From positions 1 to 37,092 of IMG/VR virus record IMGVR_UViG_3300011116_000692: a stretch of 37,092 nt of DNA. The stretch is one strand, 5' to 3'. The notes below the pieces were generated by a model. That model was given only the letters and a program-made list of their open reading frames with translations. It had not been told where the DNA came from and did no database searches. Below, in pieces: positions 36,110 to 37,092 of the stretch (position 1 is its first letter; every line of letters begins with the position of its first letter). Source of the DNA: a virus. Made by a program: the position numbers and the translations under genes.

Positions 36110-36300
36110 TTAAACTTCGCAATTTTATCTGGACCGTGCGGTGCCGCCTGATCCGCTGGCTGGCTGGCAAAAATGGCGTTGCGATCAACGTAAACCTAGA
36201 CCCCCAAAGGGGTCTAGTCATGGATTTGGGTGCGCTGCATTATTACCGCAACGTCACGGTTCTCAACGGTTTTACATTTGAGGGGCAAACCAATGACTGA
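36106..36300 (+). CDS. Hypothetical protein, 64 aa
   Basis: I start at 36106 (MIKLRNFIWTVRCRLIRWLA), overlapping the previous stop. The N terminus is an amphipathic basic/aromatic helix that could lie on a membrane; the rest is beta-like (GVAINVNLDPQRGLVMDLGA). The gene contains a perfect DNA hairpin at 36196-36217. No family recognised. Confidence 0.7.
   Translation: MIKLRNFIWTVRCRLIRWLAGKNGVAINVNLDPQRGLVMDLGALHYYRNVTVLNGFTFEGQTND
36196..36217. repeat. Perfect inverted repeat inside a coding gene
   Basis: CTAGACCCC (36196-36204), loop CAAA, GGGGTCTAG (36209-36217): a flawless 9-bp stem within the 64-aa gene. Confidence 0.7.
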
Positions 36301-36652
36301 CATCGAACAGAGGGCACTGGCGCTGCTGAATGAGGTGCTGGCAGAGCGCCCGTTTGGGCCTAACGACAACTACATTTATGTAACCCTCTGCCGCGCCATC
36401 GAACAGCACGAAGCCTTCCGGCAGGAGGTGAGCGATGCGGTGGAAGGCACTTTGCGTAGCGTCTCTCATTGGCAGGGCTGCGATGTTGAAAAGTTTCGTG
36501 CCGCGCTGTCCCGCTTCATTATCTCCAAGCCCGATCTGCTGGTTGAGGTGCTGGATGAAATTGGCGTCTGGGATCCAGACCGCATCGACCGTTTTCGCGC
36601 AGCCATCGAGAAGCGCGGCGGCAAGATTATTTTCAACGAGGAGCAAAAATAA
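36293..36652 (+). CDS. Hypothetical protein, 119 aa
   Basis: Start at 36293 (MTDIEQRALALLNEVLAERP), overlapping the previous stop by 8 bp. The N-terminal helix followed by LCRAIEQHEAFRQEVSDAVE is a pattern I recall in small phage proteins that open with ALALLNEVxxER and have AIEQHEAFRQEVSDAV; function unknown. The C-terminal half is helical with SRFIISKPDLLVEVLDEIG. Stop overlaps the next start (TAATG). Confidence 0.8.
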   Translation: MTDIEQRALALLNEVLAERPFGPNDNYIYVTLCRAIEQHEAFRQEVSDAVEGTLRSVSHWQGCDVEKFRAALSRFIISKPDLLVEVLDEIGVWDPDRIDRFRAAIEKRGGKIIFNEEQK

Positions 36653-36954
36653 TGACTGACATCGTAACCATCAATGGCGTTGACTACGCGCCTATTGCTG
36701 ACCGCCCGACCGGCACCCGCGCAGTTGTCGTGGTGGATCGTGGCTGGATTTTCGCTGGCGACGTAACCCGTGAGAATGGCCGCATCCGCCTGTCCAATGC
36801 GCTGCACGTATTCAAGTGGGAGAGCATCGGGTTCGCGGGGATGATTGCCGACCCGAAGAAGGCCAAGGCAGACCTTCGCAAGATTGCTGACGTTGATATG
36901 CCAGCGGGTGCAGAGGTGTTCTGTGTTCCCGTAGCCGACAAGTGGGGGCTGTGA
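36652..36954 (+). CDS. Conserved hypothetical phage protein, 100 aa
   Basis: MTDIVTINGVDYAPIADRPT, then GTRAVVVVDRGWIFAGDVTR, a beta-barrel-like pattern (VDRGWIFAGDV) I recall in small phage proteins, followed by LHVFKWESIGFAGMIADPKK and a final PAGAEVFCVPVADKWGL. No known role. Stop TGA (36952-36954) overlaps the start of the Gly-Tyr gene as TGATG. Confidence 0.82.
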   Translation: MTDIVTINGVDYAPIADRPTGTRAVVVVDRGWIFAGDVTRENGRIRLSNALHVFKWESIGFAGMIADPKKAKADLRKIADVDMPAGAEVFCVPVADKWGL

Positions 36955-37092
36955 TGCCCCCAACCACATTTATGCCTGTCGGCTACGGCTACGGCTACGG
37001 CTACGGCGACGGCTACGGCTACGGCAGCGGCTACGGCAGCGGCTACGGCTACGGCTACGGCAGCGGCAACGGCGACGGCTACGGCGACGGCG
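36954..37092 (+). CDS. Gly-Tyr repeat protein, N-terminal part (continues at base 1)
   Basis: ATG at 36954, preceded by GTGGGGG and overlapping the previous stop. It encodes MPPTTFMPV followed by alternating Gly and Tyr/Asp/Ser/Asn up to the window end. The last complete codon ends at 37091; base 37092 with bases 1-2 gives GGC and the frame goes on to the stop at 231-233. Total about 123 residues, about half Gly. No signal peptide. Function unknown. Confidence 0.82.
   Translation, partial: MPPTTFMPVGYGYGYGYGDGYGYGSGYGSGYGYGYGSGNGDGYGDG
36980..37092. repeat. Degenerate GGCTAC hexanucleotide tandem repeat, right half
   Basis: Continuous units of GGC plus TAC/GAC/AGC/AAC up to the last base, matching the array at 1-171. 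The window is cut in the middle of the array. Confidence 0.9.

Noticed and set aside
1-37092. Integrase, excisionase, attachment site or CI/Cro-type repressor
   Set aside because: No tyrosine or serine recombinase motifs and no typical Cro/CI helix-turn-helix gene were seen; temperate life cannot be excluded but is not supported.

Overview
This window looks like the complete, or nearly complete, genome of a short-tailed (podovirus-type) double-stranded DNA phage. It appears to be a circular molecule opened inside a hexanucleotide repeat. The (GGCTAC)n-type repeat at the right end (from about 36980) continues at the left end (to about 171). Joining base 37092 to base 1 keeps one reading frame open and restores a Gly-Tyr-rich protein of about 123 residues, overlapped by genes on both sides. 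The sequence is G+C-rich. Head and tail genes follow the order of Salmonella phage P22, combined with a non-P22 replication set (family A polymerase, primase-helicase, PD-(D/E)XK nuclease, VRR-NUC, SNF2-type helicase). A proteobacterial host is likely, perhaps alphaproteobacterial, but that is inference. I see no integrase, excisionase, CI-like repressor or tRNA gene.

Layout. (1) Right early operon, + strand: starts at a promoter near 33464-33492 and runs through about 15 small, tightly coupled genes (33525-36954), across the junction, and on to about 1284. It includes a beta-clamp-like protein (34117-34776); most others are unknown. (2) 1285-1447: promoter with a perfect 11-bp inverted repeat and a GNRA-capped hairpin, driving a single 83-residue gene that ends at a strong terminator (1711-1742). 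(3) 1772-8201, - strand: DUF2800-type nuclease, a conserved 222-residue protein, a small HicA-like protein, family A DNA polymerase, primase-helicase. (4) 8303-10570, + strand, divergent from (3): VRR-NUC nuclease, SNF2-type helicase, DUF3310 protein and small proteins. (5) 10557-32544, - strand late region: terminase subunits, a cluster of small basic proteins, a GroES-like co-chaperonin, P22-type portal, scaffold and coat, tail factors gp4 and gp10, two large fibre/spike proteins, a gp14-like GNAT protein, three ejection-type proteins and a lysis cassette. (6) 32545-33524: about 980 bp of apparently noncoding DNA with at least 12 TGTAGGC iteron-like copies, palindromes, a rho-independent terminator and promoters; the best candidate for replication origin and transcription switch.

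How it fits together. The small early proteins probably take over the host. The polymerase, primase-helicase, nucleases and clamp-like protein copy the genome. The late operon packages DNA into a P22-like capsid, possibly with help from the phage GroES. Ejection proteins deliver DNA, and an M15 peptidase plus small membrane proteins lyse the cell. The most unusual observations are a shared TACCYTCAAAG element in the spacers of + strand promoters, a perfect 55-bp stop-hairpin-RBS cassette reused between different early genes, and the Gly-Tyr repeat gene. All functions are assigned from sequence reading and memory of protein families; no search was run.
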